A stretch of 64,000 bases of DNA from Streptomyces cynarae (GCF_025642135.1 NZ_CP106793.1:1843001-1907000); one strand, 5' to 3'. Positions 9,426 through 18,335 are shown, counted from the stretch's first letter. The notes: generated by a model not told the origin, from the letters alone. Numbers and translations are program-made.

Positions 9426-10592
9426 CTACCCGGCGTTTCTGCGGCTTCTCCACAGCAGTACCGAAGCCACCAGCAGCGCCACGCCCAGGGCGCCCGCCAG
9501 GGAACCCGCCCAGCCCGGTGAGTCCGAGGCGGCGCCGGCCGTGTCCGGGCCGGAGCCGAAGTACTCCTTGCCGTACGCCGCCGGGTGCAGGTTGTCCGGT
9601 CTGAGGGCGGCCGCCGCCTTGATGGCTGCCGCGGGGTCGATGAAGCCGAAACCGCGGGAGTCGTCCCTGCCGCCGGTGGGGGGGTTGCGGGCCGTCTTCT
9701 CCAGGAGCCGCTTGATCTGGGCCGGGCTGAGTCCCGGATGGGCCGCCTTGATGAGCGCCACGGCGCCCGAGACGAAGGCGGACGCAGCGCTCGTGCCCCA
9801 GCCCTCGTAGTACTTGCGGTCCGGTTCGGCGATGACGACGTCGACGCCGGGGGCGCTGACCGTGGCGTACCAGCGGCGGGTGGAGAAGGAGGCGCGAGTG
9901 CCGTCGCTGTCGACGGCGGTGGCCGCGATGACGCCGGGGTAGGCGGCCGGGTAGGAGGTGTGGTCGCCGTGCTCGCCGCCGTTGCCGGCCGAGGCGACGA
10001 CGGCCGTGCCCTTCTTCAGCGCGTACTGGATCGCCTCGTCCTCGGCCGCTTCGGGGTGCGCGGAGCTGGAGTCGTCGCCGAGGGAGAGGTTGATGACGTC
10101 GGCGCCGTGGTCGGCGGCCCAGCGGATTCCTTCGGCCAGTGCGTTGCCGCGGGTGTTGCGGGCCTTCGTACGGGCCGGGTCGCCGTCCTCGAGGATGACG
10201 CGCACGGGGAGGATCTTCGCCTCGGGGGCGACGCCGATGACGCCGTCGGAGTCGTCGATGCCGTGGCCGTGGCCGGCGATGATGCCGGCCATGGCGGTGC
10301 CGTGCACGGCCCAGGCGGGGTCGCCGCGCCGGGCGCCGAAGCCGACCAGGTCCTTGGCGGGGAGGACGTTGCCCACCAGGTCGGGGTGGGTGTCGTCGAC
10401 GCCGGTGTCGAGGAGGGCGACGGTGATGCCCTTGCCCTTGGTCGTCTGCCAGGCCTGCTGGACGTGCAGGGCGTCGAGGGCCCACTCCTGGGCCCGTATG
10501 CCGTCGGCGTGGGCGGCGGTGGCGGGCAGCAGGGCGAGGGCGGCGGCGATGAGGGGGGTGAGCAGGCGCGCGCCGGTCGTGCGGGCGCTCAT
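9426..10592 (-). CDS. Mycosin-like subtilisin (S8) membrane protease
   Basis: A 388-residue exported protease. A signal peptide (LLTPLIAAALALLPATAAHA) is followed by the S8 domain with Asp (TVALLDTGVDDTHPDL), His (VHGTAMAGIIAGHG) and Ser (GWGTSAASAFVSGAVALIKAAHPGLS). It ends with a C-terminal membrane segment (WAGSLAGALGVALLVASVLLW) and a short basic tail. This architecture is that of the mycosins of type VII secretion systems. Its ATG overlaps the stop of the upstream proline-rich gene by 4 bases (ATGA). No EccC, EccB or WXG100 genes are in the window, so a role in type VII secretion is inferred from family only. Confidence 0.9.
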   Translation of the reverse strand: MSARTTGARLLTPLIAAALALLPATAAHADGIRAQEWALDALHVQQAWQTTKGKGITVALLDTGVDDTHPDLVGNVLPAKDLVGFGARRGDPAWAVHGTAMAGIIAGHGHGIDDSDGVIGVAPEAKILPVRVILEDGDPARTKARNTRGNALAEGIRWAADHGADVINLSLGDDSSSAHPEAAEDEAIQYALKKGTAVVASAGNGGEHGDHTSYPAAYPGVIAATAVDSDGTRASFSTRRWYATVSAPGVDVVIAEPDRKYYEGWGTSAASAFVSGAVALIKAAHPGLSPAQIKRLLEKTARNPPTGGRDDSRGFGFIDPAAAIKAAAALRPDNLHPAAYGKEYFGSGPDTAGAASDSPGWAGSLAGALGVALLVASVLLWRSRRNAG

Positions 10593-12319
10593 GAGGACTT
10601 CTCCGTGGCCGAGGTGAAGGTCTTGCGCAGGGCCGCCTCGATGCGGTCGGCGAGGCCGGCCGCGTCGTTGCCGAGCCCCGCCTGGGCGGGGGCCGTGGTG
10701 GCACCCGTCTTCATGGCGTTCTCGGCCGGCTCGGGTTCGGTGACGGTGCGGCCGTCGGCGAAGCCGGAGACGCCGTAGACGACGACGGGGGCGTCCGTGA
10801 GGACGGATATCGTCCAGGACGCGCGCTGGGCGTCGCCGAAGCCCGCCGCGACGGTGCCCTCGGCCGCGTACGGGCGGGGCATGAGGTCGGTGCGGCGGTC
10901 CAGGCCCTCGTCCTTGAATCGGCTGGCGAGGGCGCCCATGGCGGCGGCGTCGGCCCGGGTGAACAGCAGTCCGACGGTGGTGACCTGACTGCTGGTCGCG
11001 TCGGTGTAGGTGGCGCGCAGCAGGCGCAGACACCCGACGGGGGCGAGGGCCTTGCGCAGGAGGGGGTCGAAGGCGTCCGTGCAGCCGGTGTCGGGGGCGA
11101 CGGCGACACGGGTCCAGATGCGGTCGGCGCCGCCGGGACCGGCGCCCGGGCCGTTGACGGTGGGCGGGAAGAGACGGTCGACGGGGACGCTGTGCCACAG
11201 GGTCCCGGCGACGGCGTACGCACCCCGCGCACCGTCCGGTGAGTCGTCACCGGTGAGCCAACTGCCGGTCACGGCACCGCCGATGAGGCCGAGCCCGAGG
11301 ACGAGGCAGGCGGCGGACGCGGCGACCCGGGGCCGGACGCGGGCGCTCAAGTGCAGCCGCGGCCTGGGGGGTTCGACACCGCGGGTATCGGGCTGGGCGA
11401 GGGTCACGAAGGGCCGCGCCGGCTGGACGGGGCGCAGCCGCGCGGTGGTCTCCACGATGCCGGGGGCGTCCGCGGCGGGGGCGGCGCCGACGACCGGGGG
11501 CGCGTCGGGGAAGCGTGCGGTGGCCACCGGCGGGGCGGACCCGGGGTCTCGGCGTGCGGGTCGGATCGGACGTCCGCGTGCCGGCGGGACTCGGGGCGGG
11601 CCGCGCCGACGGTTCACGGTCACCACCGGATGCGCCCTCGGAGACGCCGGCGGGCCGCTGGGGCACTCCCGCGCCGAGCCGGAACGGCCGCGCGACGGCA
11701 CCGGTCCCGGCGGACGCATCGACCGCACCGGGACCGGCCGGGGGACGGCCCGCACCGGAACGGGGCGGGTGCCCGGCCGCGGCGGAGTGCCCGGGGGCCT
11801 CCGCCGTGTCCGGCCGGCGAGAGCCGCCCTGCGCGGCGGAACGGCCGAAGAAGTCGTCCGCGCCGGGCGGCACCGGGGCCCTGGCGGCGCCGGACCCGGC
11901 CGCGGGCCGCGTCCGGGGGCTGCTCGGGGCGGGGCGGGGCGGCGGGAAGGGCGTACGGGCAGGCGGAGTTCGCCGCGGTTCGGCCGGGGCCTGCGGACCG
12001 GGCGGGGTGCCGGCGCGGGCGGCTGCCCGGGGCGGGGCGGGATCGTTCCGGCGGAGCCGTCGCGCTGCGTCGGCCGAGGCCGGTCGCCTCCGGGCGCGGA
12101 GGTGCCGTTCGACCCCGCGGGCGGGACACCCGGCGGCGTCGACGGGCGCGGCGGTGGCACGGAGGCGTCGGAGCGCGTCGTCGGGCGGGGCGCAGTCGCC
12201 GGCTCGTCGGGTGCCGTCGACGGACGGCGCGGGGGCACGGGGTCACCCGGCTGCGTGGCCGGGCGGGGCGGGGTCGAGGGGCGCGGAGGGATGGAGGCGC
12301 GGTGCGCTTCCGTGCTCAT
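10589..12319 (-). CDS. Proline-rich single-pass membrane protein next to mycosin; probable internal frame swap
   Basis: About 576 residues from an ATG with a GGGGGGTG ribosome site. A long Pro/Arg/Ser/Thr-rich cytoplasmic part leads to one membrane segment (RVAASAACLVLGLGLIGGAVTGSWL) and an extracytoplasmic domain of roughly 200 residues with a Cys pair (DTGCTDAF...PVGCLRLL). It is translationally coupled to the mycosin-like gene. Between about 11545 and 11945 the annotated frame has many A/T third positions, while another frame (containing PPGADDFFGRSAAQGG) is nearly all G/C there. This implies two compensating indels, one in the GGGGC repeat at 11925-11946 and one near 11540-11553. The function is unknown. 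Confidence 0.7.
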   Translation of the reverse strand: MSTEAHRASIPPRPSTPPRPATQPGDPVPPRRPSTAPDEPATAPRPTTRSDASVPPPRPSTPPGVPPAGSNGTSAPGGDRPRPTQRDGSAGTIPPRPGQPPAPAPRPVRRPRPNRGELRLPVRPSRRPAPPRAAPGRGPRPGPAPPGPRCRPARTTSSAVPPRRAALAGRTRRRPPGTPPRPGTRPVPVRAVPRPVPVRSMRPPGPVPSRGRSGSARECPSGPPASPRAHPVVTVNRRRGPPRVPPARGRPIRPARRDPGSAPPVATARFPDAPPVVGAAPAADAPGIVETTARLRPVQPARPFVTLAQPDTRGVEPPRPRLHLSARVRPRVAASAACLVLGLGLIGGAVTGSWLTGDDSPDGARGAYAVAGTLWHSVPVDRLFPPTVNGPGAGPGGADRIWTRVAVAPDTGCTDAFDPLLRKALAPVGCLRLLRATYTDATSSQVTTVGLLFTRADAAAMGALASRFKDEGLDRRTDLMPRPYAAEGTVAAGFGDAQRASWTISVLTDAPVVVYGVSGFADGRTVTEPEPAENAMKTGATTAPAQAGLGNDAAGLADRIEAALRKTFTSATEKSS

Positions 12320-12608
12320 GCACCCCCCGTTTCGCTGTAGCCGGGCCTCCCGGGACGTCCCGGGTGTTCGACCGCCCAGGCGGACGGCCGGTAGGCGTGG
12401 TGCGGACGCCGGCCCGTCCTGGGCAGACATACCCGCGCGCGCGGACGCCCATCCCAGGCGTACGCGCCCGAGCGGAGCAGCCGCTTGCCCACGTGCGCGT
12501 CACTCTACGGGTTGATCCGCGTCGAACGGGAACCGGTCCAGGTCACCGGCGGCATCTGCCCGGATCGTCCCCCTACCCTGCGGTAATCGCATCTGGCAGG
12601 CTGCGTCC
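12320..12608. promoter_or_regulatory. Divergent promoter region
   Basis: About 290 bases between the divergently transcribed proline-rich gene and the deaminase/aldolase gene. It must hold both promoters. I see no clear palindromic operator, repeat or small gene in it. Confidence 0.3.
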
Positions 12609-13811
12609 ATGACTGCCCGCGCCGCAGACCGGGCCCGCTACGACCGGGCCACCGCTCATCTCGACGCCCCTGTCGCGATCGTGGACCTCGAGGCGTTCGA
12701 CGCTAACGCCGACGACCTGCTCCGCCGGGCCGGCGGCAAGCCGATCCGGGTCGCCAGCAAGTCCGTACGCTGCCGCGCTCTGCTCGAACGGGTGCTCGCC
12801 CGGGAGGGTTTCGCCGGCATCATGTCCTTCACGCTCGCCGAGTCCCTGTGGCTGGCCCGCTCCGGATTCGACGACGTCCTGCTGGCCTACCCCTCGGCCG
12901 ACCGCCAGGCGTTCGCCGAGCTGACCGGCGACCCCAAGCTCGCCGCCGCCGTCTCGGTGATGATCGACGACCCGGCCCAGCTGCGCCTCATCGACGACGC
13001 CCGCCGGGGCGGCACCGAAGAGGTGCGCGTCTGCCTGGAGTTGGACACCTCGCTGAAGCTGCTCGGCGGCCGGGTCCGCGTCGGCGCGCGCCGCTCGCCG
13101 CTGCACTCCCCCGAGCAGGTCGCCGAGACGGCCCGCACGGTGGTCCGTACGCCCGGTTTCCGGCTGGTGGGCATCATGGCGTACGAGGGCCACATCGCGG
13201 GTGTGGGCGACGCGGTGGCCGGGCGTCCGGTGCGGTCTCGGGCCATCAGGCTGATGCAGGCCACGGCGCGCAGGGAGATCGGCCGACGGCGCGCGGAAGT
13301 GGTGCGCGCGGTCCGGGACGTGGCGCCGGACCTGGAGTTCGTCAACGGCGGCGGCACGGGCAGCGTCCAGTACACGGCCGCCGAGGACGCGGTGACCGAG
13401 ATAGCGGCGGGTTCCGGGCTGTACCAGCCGCGGCTGTTCGACAACTACACCTCGTTCCGCGGCCGTCCGGCCGCCCTGTTCGCCCAGCCGGTGGTGCGCA
13501 GGCCGGGCGTCGGGGTGGTGACCGTGCTGGGCGGCGGCTACCCCGCGTCGGGCGCCGCGGGCCCCGACCGGCTGCCCGTGCCGTATCTGCCCGAGGGGCT
13601 GAAGTACGACCCGCAGGAGGGACCCGGCGAGGTGCAGACGCCGCTGCTGGGCTCGGCCGCCGACGACCTGCTCATCGGCGACAAGGTGTGGTTCCGGCAC
13701 GCCAAGGCGGGCGAGCTGTGCGAGCGTTTCGACGCGCTCCACCTGGTCGAGGGCGACCGGGTCACGGCGACCGTGCCGACGTACCGCGGCGAGGGGCACA
13801 CCTTCCTCTGA
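12609..13811 (+). CDS. PLP-dependent amino acid deaminase/aldolase (alanine racemase N-terminal fold)
   Basis: A 400-residue protein of the type III fold related to D-threonine aldolase and D-serine dehydratase. The PLP lysine is probably in KPIRVASKSVRC near residue 56. Other family segments are GFAGIMSFTLAESLWLARSGFDDVLLAYP, VGIMAYEGHIAGVGD and FVNGGGTGSVQYTAAEDAVTEIAAGSGLY, with a C-terminal DSD-like domain (VWFRHAKAGELCERFDALHLVEGD). The substrate is uncertain. It has its own promoter region and is followed by a strong terminator. Confidence 0.85.
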   Translation: MTARAADRARYDRATAHLDAPVAIVDLEAFDANADDLLRRAGGKPIRVASKSVRCRALLERVLAREGFAGIMSFTLAESLWLARSGFDDVLLAYPSADRQAFAELTGDPKLAAAVSVMIDDPAQLRLIDDARRGGTEEVRVCLELDTSLKLLGGRVRVGARRSPLHSPEQVAETARTVVRTPGFRLVGIMAYEGHIAGVGDAVAGRPVRSRAIRLMQATARREIGRRRAEVVRAVRDVAPDLEFVNGGGTGSVQYTAAEDAVTEIAAGSGLYQPRLFDNYTSFRGRPAALFAQPVVRRPGVGVVTVLGGGYPASGAAGPDRLPVPYLPEGLKYDPQEGPGEVQTPLLGSAADDLLIGDKVWFRHAKAGELCERFDALHLVEGDRVTATVPTYRGEGHTFL

Positions 13812-13820
13812 CGCGACCAC

Positions 13821-13847
13821 CGGCACCGGCCCCGGGCGCCGGTGCCG
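13821..13847. terminator. Bidirectional terminator between convergent genes
   Basis: CGGCACCGGC (13821-13830) and GCCGGTGCCG (13838-13847) form a perfect 10-bp stem with a 7-base loop. It lies between the deaminase/aldolase (+) and the SDR gene (-). Confidence 0.75.
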
Positions 13848-13890
13848 CCCTGATGCCGCCGTGACCTTGGGACACGGGGGCCGAGGCCCG

Positions 13891-14688
13891 CTACAGGGGC
13901 GTGACGTACGCGCCCGCGATTCCGCCGTCCACCAGGAAGTCGGTGGCGTTCACGAAGGACGAGTCGTCGCTGGCGAGGAACGCGACCGCCGCGGCGATCT
14001 CCTCCGCCTCCGCGAACCGTCCGACCGGGATGTGCACCAGACGGCGCGCGGCCCGCTCGGGGTCCTTGGCGAACAGCTCCTGCAGAAGCGGGGTGTTGAC
14101 CGGTCCGGGGCACAGCGCGTTGACCCGGATGCCCTCCCGCGCGAACTGCACGCCCAGCTCACGGGACATGGCGAGGACGCCGCCCTTGGAGGCCGTGTAC
14201 GAGATCTGCGAGGTGGCCGCGCCCATCCGGGCCACGAACGAGGCCGTGTTGATGATGGAGCCCTTGCCCTGGCGCCGCATGTAGGGGATGGCGGCCTTGC
14301 AACACAGGTAGACGGAGGTCAGGTTGACCTCCTGGACGCGCTTCCAGGCCTCCAGGCCGGTGTCGAGAATGGAGTCGTCGTCGGGCGGGGAGATGCCCGC
14401 GTTGTTGAAGGCGACGTCGACGGACCCGTAGGTGTCGTAGGCAGCCTTGAACAGTGCCTCCACCTGCTCGGGGTCGGTGACGTCGACCTTCACGAACAGC
14501 CCGCCGACCTCCTCGGCGGCGGCCTTGCCGCGGGTCTCGTCGATGTCGCCGCAGACGACGTGCGCGCCCTCGGCGGCGAGGCGGCGCGCACTGGCGAGAC
14601 CGATGCCGCTGCCGGCACCGGTGACGACGGCGGTGCGGCCGATCAGGCGGCGGCAGATGTGGTCAGGGGTCTGCGAGGTCGCTGTCAC
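13891..14688 (-). CDS. Short-chain dehydrogenase/reductase of the glnA4 operon
   Basis: A 265-residue classical SDR. It shows the dinucleotide motif TGAGSGIG, NNAG (VAFNNAGISPP), catalytic Ser in SFVARMGAATSQIS, YTASK (Tyr/Lys) and PGPVNTPLL, ending with the usual VDGGIAGAYV. It is the last gene of a three-gene operon, and its GTG overlaps the aldehyde dehydrogenase stop by 4 bases (GTGA). In the inferred pathway it would act on an alcohol or aldehyde intermediate; the substrate is not proven. It is usually annotated as 3-oxoacyl-ACP reductase, which the context does not support. Confidence 0.9.
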   Translation of the reverse strand: MTATSQTPDHICRRLIGRTAVVTGAGSGIGLASARRLAAEGAHVVCGDIDETRGKAAAEEVGGLFVKVDVTDPEQVEALFKAAYDTYGSVDVAFNNAGISPPDDDSILDTGLEAWKRVQEVNLTSVYLCCKAAIPYMRRQGKGSIINTASFVARMGAATSQISYTASKGGVLAMSRELGVQFAREGIRVNALCPGPVNTPLLQELFAKDPERAARRLVHIPVGRFAEAEEIAAAVAFLASDDSSFVNATDFLVDGGIAGAYVTPL

Positions 14689-16091
14689 TGTGCGGGGCCC
14701 TCCGTGCTGATGAAGACGTTCTTGGTCTCGGTGAAGGCGGTCAGGGCGTCCGGGCCGAGTTCGCGGCCGATCCCCGACTGCTTGAAGCCGCCGAAGGGGG
14801 TCCAGTAGCGGACGCTGGAGTGGGAGTTGACGGACAGGTTGCCCGCGCGGACGGCCTGGGAGACGCGCAGCGCGCGGCCGACGTCCCGGGTCCAGATGGA
14901 GCCGGAGAGCCCGTACGGCGTGTCGTTGGCGAGCCGGATCGCGTCGACCTCGTCCTCGAAGGGCAGGACGACGGCGACCGGGCCGAAGACCTCCTCGACG
15001 GCCACGCGCGCGTGCGGGTCGACGCCGGTGAGGACGGTCGGCGGGTACCAGAAGCCCCGCCCCTCGGGTGCCTTGCCGCGGATCGCTTCGGCGTCCGCGG
15101 GGACGTACGAGCGGACGCGCTCCAGCTGGGTCCTGGAGATCAACGGACCCACCTGGGTGTCCTCGTCGGCCGGGTCGCCGACGAGAACGGACTCGACGGC
15201 GGGGGCGAGCAGGTCGAGGAAACGGTCGTAGGCGGAGCGCTGGACGAGAATGCGGGTACGGGCGCAGCAGTCCTGGCCGGAGTTGTCGAGGAACGACATG
15301 GGGGCGGTGGCCGCGGCGGTCTCGAGGTCGGCGTCGGCGAAGACGATGTTGGGGCTCTTGCCGCCGAGCTCGAGAGTGACGCGCTTGAGCAGGGCCGAAC
15401 CCTTCGCCAGCACCTGTTTGCCCACGGCCGTCGACCCGGTGAAGACGATCTTCGCCACGCCCGGGTGCTCGACGAGCGCGGCGCCCGCGACGGGACCGTG
15501 CCCGGGCAGCACCTGGAACAGTCCTTCGGGCAGGCCCGCCTCCAGGGCCAGTTCGGCCAGGCGCAGGGCGGTGAGCGGGGTCGTCTCGGCGGGCTTGAGG
15601 AGCACCGCGTTGCCCGCCGCGAGCGCCGGGGCGGTGCCCCATGCGGCGATCGGCATCGGGAAGTTCCAGGGTGCGATGACGCCCACGACACCGAGCGGTT
15701 CGAGGATCGTGACGTCCAGGCCGCCGGGGACGGGGATCTGGCGCCCGGTCAGGCGCTCCACTCCGCCGGCCGCGTAGTCGAGCAGGTCACGGACGTTGCC
15801 GGCCTCCCAGCGGGCGTTACCGATCGTGTGTCCCGCCTCGCGGACCTCCAACTCGGCCAGTTCCTCGCGGTGTTCGTCTACTGCACCGGCGAACCGTCGC
15901 AGCAGCCGGGCCCGGTCGCCGGGTGGGAGCGCCGCCCACCGGGACTGCGCCCGCGCGGCCCGTACGACGGCGGTGTCCACGTCGGCCGCGGTGGCGGCGG
16001 GGACGGTGGCGACGACCTCCTCGGTGGCCGGATTCAGCACCTGCAGATCGAGCTCGTTCGACACGACGTTCGGCACGAAAGAACCCCTCAC
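14685..16091 (-). CDS. NAD(P)-dependent aldehyde dehydrogenase of the glnA4 operon
   Basis: A 468-residue ALDH with the motifs PWNFPMPIAAWGTAPALAAGNAVLLKPAE, the general base Glu in TLELGGKSPNIVF, the catalytic Cys in NSGQDCCARTRILVQ and EVFGPVAVVLPFE. It is likely to oxidise a gamma-glutamyl-amino aldehyde to the acid. The GTG at 16091 overlaps the glnA4-like stop by 4 bases. An internal GTG at 16076 (VPNVVSNELD) has the better ribosome site (GAGGGG, six bases upstream) and may be the true start. Confidence 0.93.
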   Translation of the reverse strand: MRGSFVPNVVSNELDLQVLNPATEEVVATVPAATAADVDTAVVRAARAQSRWAALPPGDRARLLRRFAGAVDEHREELAELEVREAGHTIGNARWEAGNVRDLLDYAAGGVERLTGRQIPVPGGLDVTILEPLGVVGVIAPWNFPMPIAAWGTAPALAAGNAVLLKPAETTPLTALRLAELALEAGLPEGLFQVLPGHGPVAGAALVEHPGVAKIVFTGSTAVGKQVLAKGSALLKRVTLELGGKSPNIVFADADLETAAATAPMSFLDNSGQDCCARTRILVQRSAYDRFLDLLAPAVESVLVGDPADEDTQVGPLISRTQLERVRSYVPADAEAIRGKAPEGRGFWYPPTVLTGVDPHARVAVEEVFGPVAVVLPFEDEVDAIRLANDTPYGLSGSIWTRDVGRALRVSQAVRAGNLSVNSHSSVRYWTPFGGFKQSGIGRELGPDALTAFTETKNVFISTEGPAQ

Positions 16092-17458
16092 ATGCGTTCG
16101 AAGGAGCGGCGCAGCTCCCAGTCGGTCACCGCGGCGTCGAAGGCCGCCAGCTCGACGCGGGCCATGTTGCTGTAGTGCGCAACGACCTCGTCGCCGAAAG
16201 CCGCCTTGGCGAGTGCGCTGTTCTCCCAGAGTTCGGCGGCCTCACGCAGTGTGGTGGGCACGTGCGCGTACTCGGCGGTGTAGGCGTTGCCGGGGCACGG
16301 CTCGGGCAGCTCCAGTTTCTGCTCGATGCCGTGCAGTCCGGCCGCGACCAGACCGGCGACGGCGAGGTGCGGGTTGACGTCGCCGCCGGGGACCCGGTTC
16401 TCGAAGCGCGTCGAGCGTCCGTGGCCGACCACCCTCAGGGCGCAGGTGCGGTTGTCGTACCCCCACGCGACCGCGGTCGGGGCGAACGATCCCGGCTGGA
16501 AGCGCTTGTAGGAGTTGATGTTCGGCGCGTACAGCAGCGAGAAGTCGCGCAGGGCCGCCAGCTGTCCGGCGAGGAAGTGCCGCATGACCTCCGACATCCC
16601 GCCGGCATCGCCGGGCCCGCCGGCCATGGCGTTGCGGCCGTGCTCGTCGGCGAGCGAGAGGTGGATGTGGCAGGAGTTGCCCTCACGCTCGTTGTACTTC
16701 GCCATGAAGGTGACCGAGACGCCTTCCTGGGCGGCGATCTCCTTGGCTCCGGTCTTGTAGATCGCGTGCTGGTCGCAGGTCACCAGGGCGTCGTCGTAGC
16801 GGAAGGCGATCTCGTGCTGGCCGGGGTTGCACTCGCCCTTGGCGGACTCGACGGTCATCCCGGCGCCGGCCATCTCGTTGCGGATGCGGCGCAGCAGGGG
16901 CTCGATACGGCCCGTGCCGAGTACGGAGTAGTCGATGTTGTACTGGTTGGCCGGGGTCAGGCCCCGGTAGTTCGCGTCCCAGGCCTGCTCGTAGGTGTCC
17001 TTGAAGACGATGAACTCCAGCTCGGTGCCGACCTGGGCGGTGTAGCCGAGGGCGGCCAGGCGCTCGAGCTGGCGGCGCAGGATCTGGCGGGGGGCGGCGA
17101 GCACGGGTGAGCCGTCGTTCCAGGCGAGGTCGGCGATGACCATGGCCGTGCCCTCGTGCCAGGGCACCCGGCGCAGGGTGCTCAGGTCCGGGTGGAGGGC
17201 GAAGTCGCCGTAGCCGCGGTCCCAGGAGGACATGTCGTACCCGTCGACCGTGTTCATCTCGGTGTCGACCGCGAGGAGGTAGTTGCAGCCCTCGGTGCCG
17301 TGCTCCAGCACCTCGTCGAGGAAGAAGCGCGCGGCGAACCGCTTGCCCTGGAGGCGCCCTTGCATGTCGGGGAAGGCCAGGACGACAGTGTCGATCTCGC
17401 CGCCCGCTACGAGGGCGTGCAGCTCCTCGAGGCCGAGCGGGGATGTGCGGTCTGCCAC
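16088..17458 (-). CDS. glnA4: Glutamine synthetase-like gamma-glutamylamine synthetase (GlnA4 type)
   Basis: A 456-residue GS-fold enzyme. GSs condense glutamate with an amine using ATP. The catalytic-domain motifs are present: GTELEFIVFKD, ECNPGQHEIAFRYDDALVTCDQHAIYK, NEREGNSCHIHLSL and INSYKRFQPGSFAP, with FENRVPGGDVNPHLAVAGL near the end. The order glnA4-ALDH-SDR with a divergent GntR gene and a C26-type hydrolase matches the S. coelicolor SCO1613 locus as I recall it, where GlnA4 was described as gamma-glutamylating ethanolamine. The GTG at 17458 follows GAAGGAG. Ammonium assimilation is unlikely; the substrate (ethanolamine or a polyamine) is inferred. Confidence 0.85.
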   Translation of the reverse strand: MADRTSPLGLEELHALVAGGEIDTVVLAFPDMQGRLQGKRFAARFFLDEVLEHGTEGCNYLLAVDTEMNTVDGYDMSSWDRGYGDFALHPDLSTLRRVPWHEGTAMVIADLAWNDGSPVLAAPRQILRRQLERLAALGYTAQVGTELEFIVFKDTYEQAWDANYRGLTPANQYNIDYSVLGTGRIEPLLRRIRNEMAGAGMTVESAKGECNPGQHEIAFRYDDALVTCDQHAIYKTGAKEIAAQEGVSVTFMAKYNEREGNSCHIHLSLADEHGRNAMAGGPGDAGGMSEVMRHFLAGQLAALRDFSLLYAPNINSYKRFQPGSFAPTAVAWGYDNRTCALRVVGHGRSTRFENRVPGGDVNPHLAVAGLVAAGLHGIEQKLELPEPCPGNAYTAEYAHVPTTLREAAELWENSALAKAAFGDEVVAHYSNMARVELAAFDAAVTDWELRRSFERM

Positions 17459-17492
17459 GGGAGGTCTCCTTCGGGTCCGCCGGAAGTCATAA

Positions 17493-17512
17493 GGTATTTC
17501 CGAGAACCATTG
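17493..17512. promoter_or_regulatory. Candidate GntR operator between glnA4 and its regulator
   Basis: The 20-base site reads GGTATTTCCG-AGA-ACCATTG. The same motif recurs at 18298-18317 with 15 of 20 identities. It sits between two divergent starts, where one bound repressor could control both directions. Confidence 0.65.
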
Positions 17513-17534
17513 CTTGGGAAGGGGGCACGGCCTG

Positions 17535-18281
17535 ATGTCGCAGGCGGAAGGCGACGGCCTCGCCGCCGGCGTGCGGGACCGGTTGACGCCGGTGCTGCGG
17601 CCGGTGCGGGCGGGCAACGGCTTCGAGGAGGCGCTGGAGCAGATCCTCCAGGTGGTCCGCCTGGGGCTGGTGCCGGGCGGCGAGCGGCTGCCCGCAGAGC
17701 GGGAGCTGGCGGAGCGGCTGGGGATCAGCCGGGTGACGCTGCGCGAGGTGCTGAAGGTCCTCCAGGACCAGGGTCTCGTCGAGTCGCGGCGCGGGCGCTA
17801 CGGCGGCACGTTCGTCCTGCCGCGCGTGGACGCGGGCGGCGAGGACGAGCTGCGCCGGCGCATCGAGAGGGTCGACATCGAGGACGTGCTGCGGTTCCGT
17901 GAGGTGCTGGAGGTGGGGGCGGCGGGCCTGTGCGCGACGCACGGCCTCACCGACGAGCAGGCGGCACGGCTGCGGGAAGCCCTGGTCCGCACCCAGGACG
18001 CGCCGCTGACGGAGTACCGGCGCCTGGACACGCTGCTGCACCTCACACTGGCGGAGCTCGCCGGGTCACCGTCACTGACGGCGCAGTACGCGGCCGTACG
18101 GGCCTCGGTGAACGACCTGCTGGACTGCATCCCGCTGCTGGTGCGCAACCTGGAGCACTCGCAGCGGCAGCACGAGGCGCTGGTGGAGGCGGTACTGGAC
18201 GGGGACGCCGACGGGGCGCGGGAGATCATGCGGGAGCACTGCGCGGGGACGGCGGCGCTGCTGCGGGGCTTCCTGGCCTGA
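17535..18281 (+). CDS. GntR/FadR-family transcriptional regulator
   Basis: A 248-residue FadR-type regulator. The N-terminal winged HTH spans about residues 30-95 (LPAERELAERLGISRVTLREVLKVLQDQGLVESRRGRYGGTFV), and an all-helical FCD ligand domain follows (VLRFREVLEVGAAGLCATHG... LDTLLHLTLAELAGSPSL... HEALVEAVLDGDADGAREIMREHC). It is transcribed away from the glnA4 operon and towards the hydrolase gene. The ATG at 17535 is preferred to a TTG at 17514 that lies next to the operator. It probably represses the amine-utilisation genes through the shared motif; the effector is probably an amine or gamma-glutamyl intermediate. Confidence 0.92.
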   Translation: MSQAEGDGLAAGVRDRLTPVLRPVRAGNGFEEALEQILQVVRLGLVPGGERLPAERELAERLGISRVTLREVLKVLQDQGLVESRRGRYGGTFVLPRVDAGGEDELRRRIERVDIEDVLRFREVLEVGAAGLCATHGLTDEQAARLREALVRTQDAPLTEYRRLDTLLHLTLAELAGSPSLTAQYAAVRASVNDLLDCIPLLVRNLEHSQRQHEALVEAVLDGDADGAREIMREHCAGTAALLRGFLA

Positions 18282-18297
18282 GCACCGCCCTCACAAA

Positions 18298-18317
18298 GGT
18301 AATACCGTTGACCATTG
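18298..18317. promoter_or_regulatory. Second copy of the candidate GntR operator
   Basis: GGTAATACCG-TTG-ACCATTG lies 18 bases before the start of the C26 hydrolase gene and includes a GGT-N3-ACC dyad. It shares GGTAWTWCCG-N3-ACCATTG with the site at 17493-17512. Confidence 0.65.
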
Positions 18318-18335
18318 GAGCTCTGGGAGGCCCGT

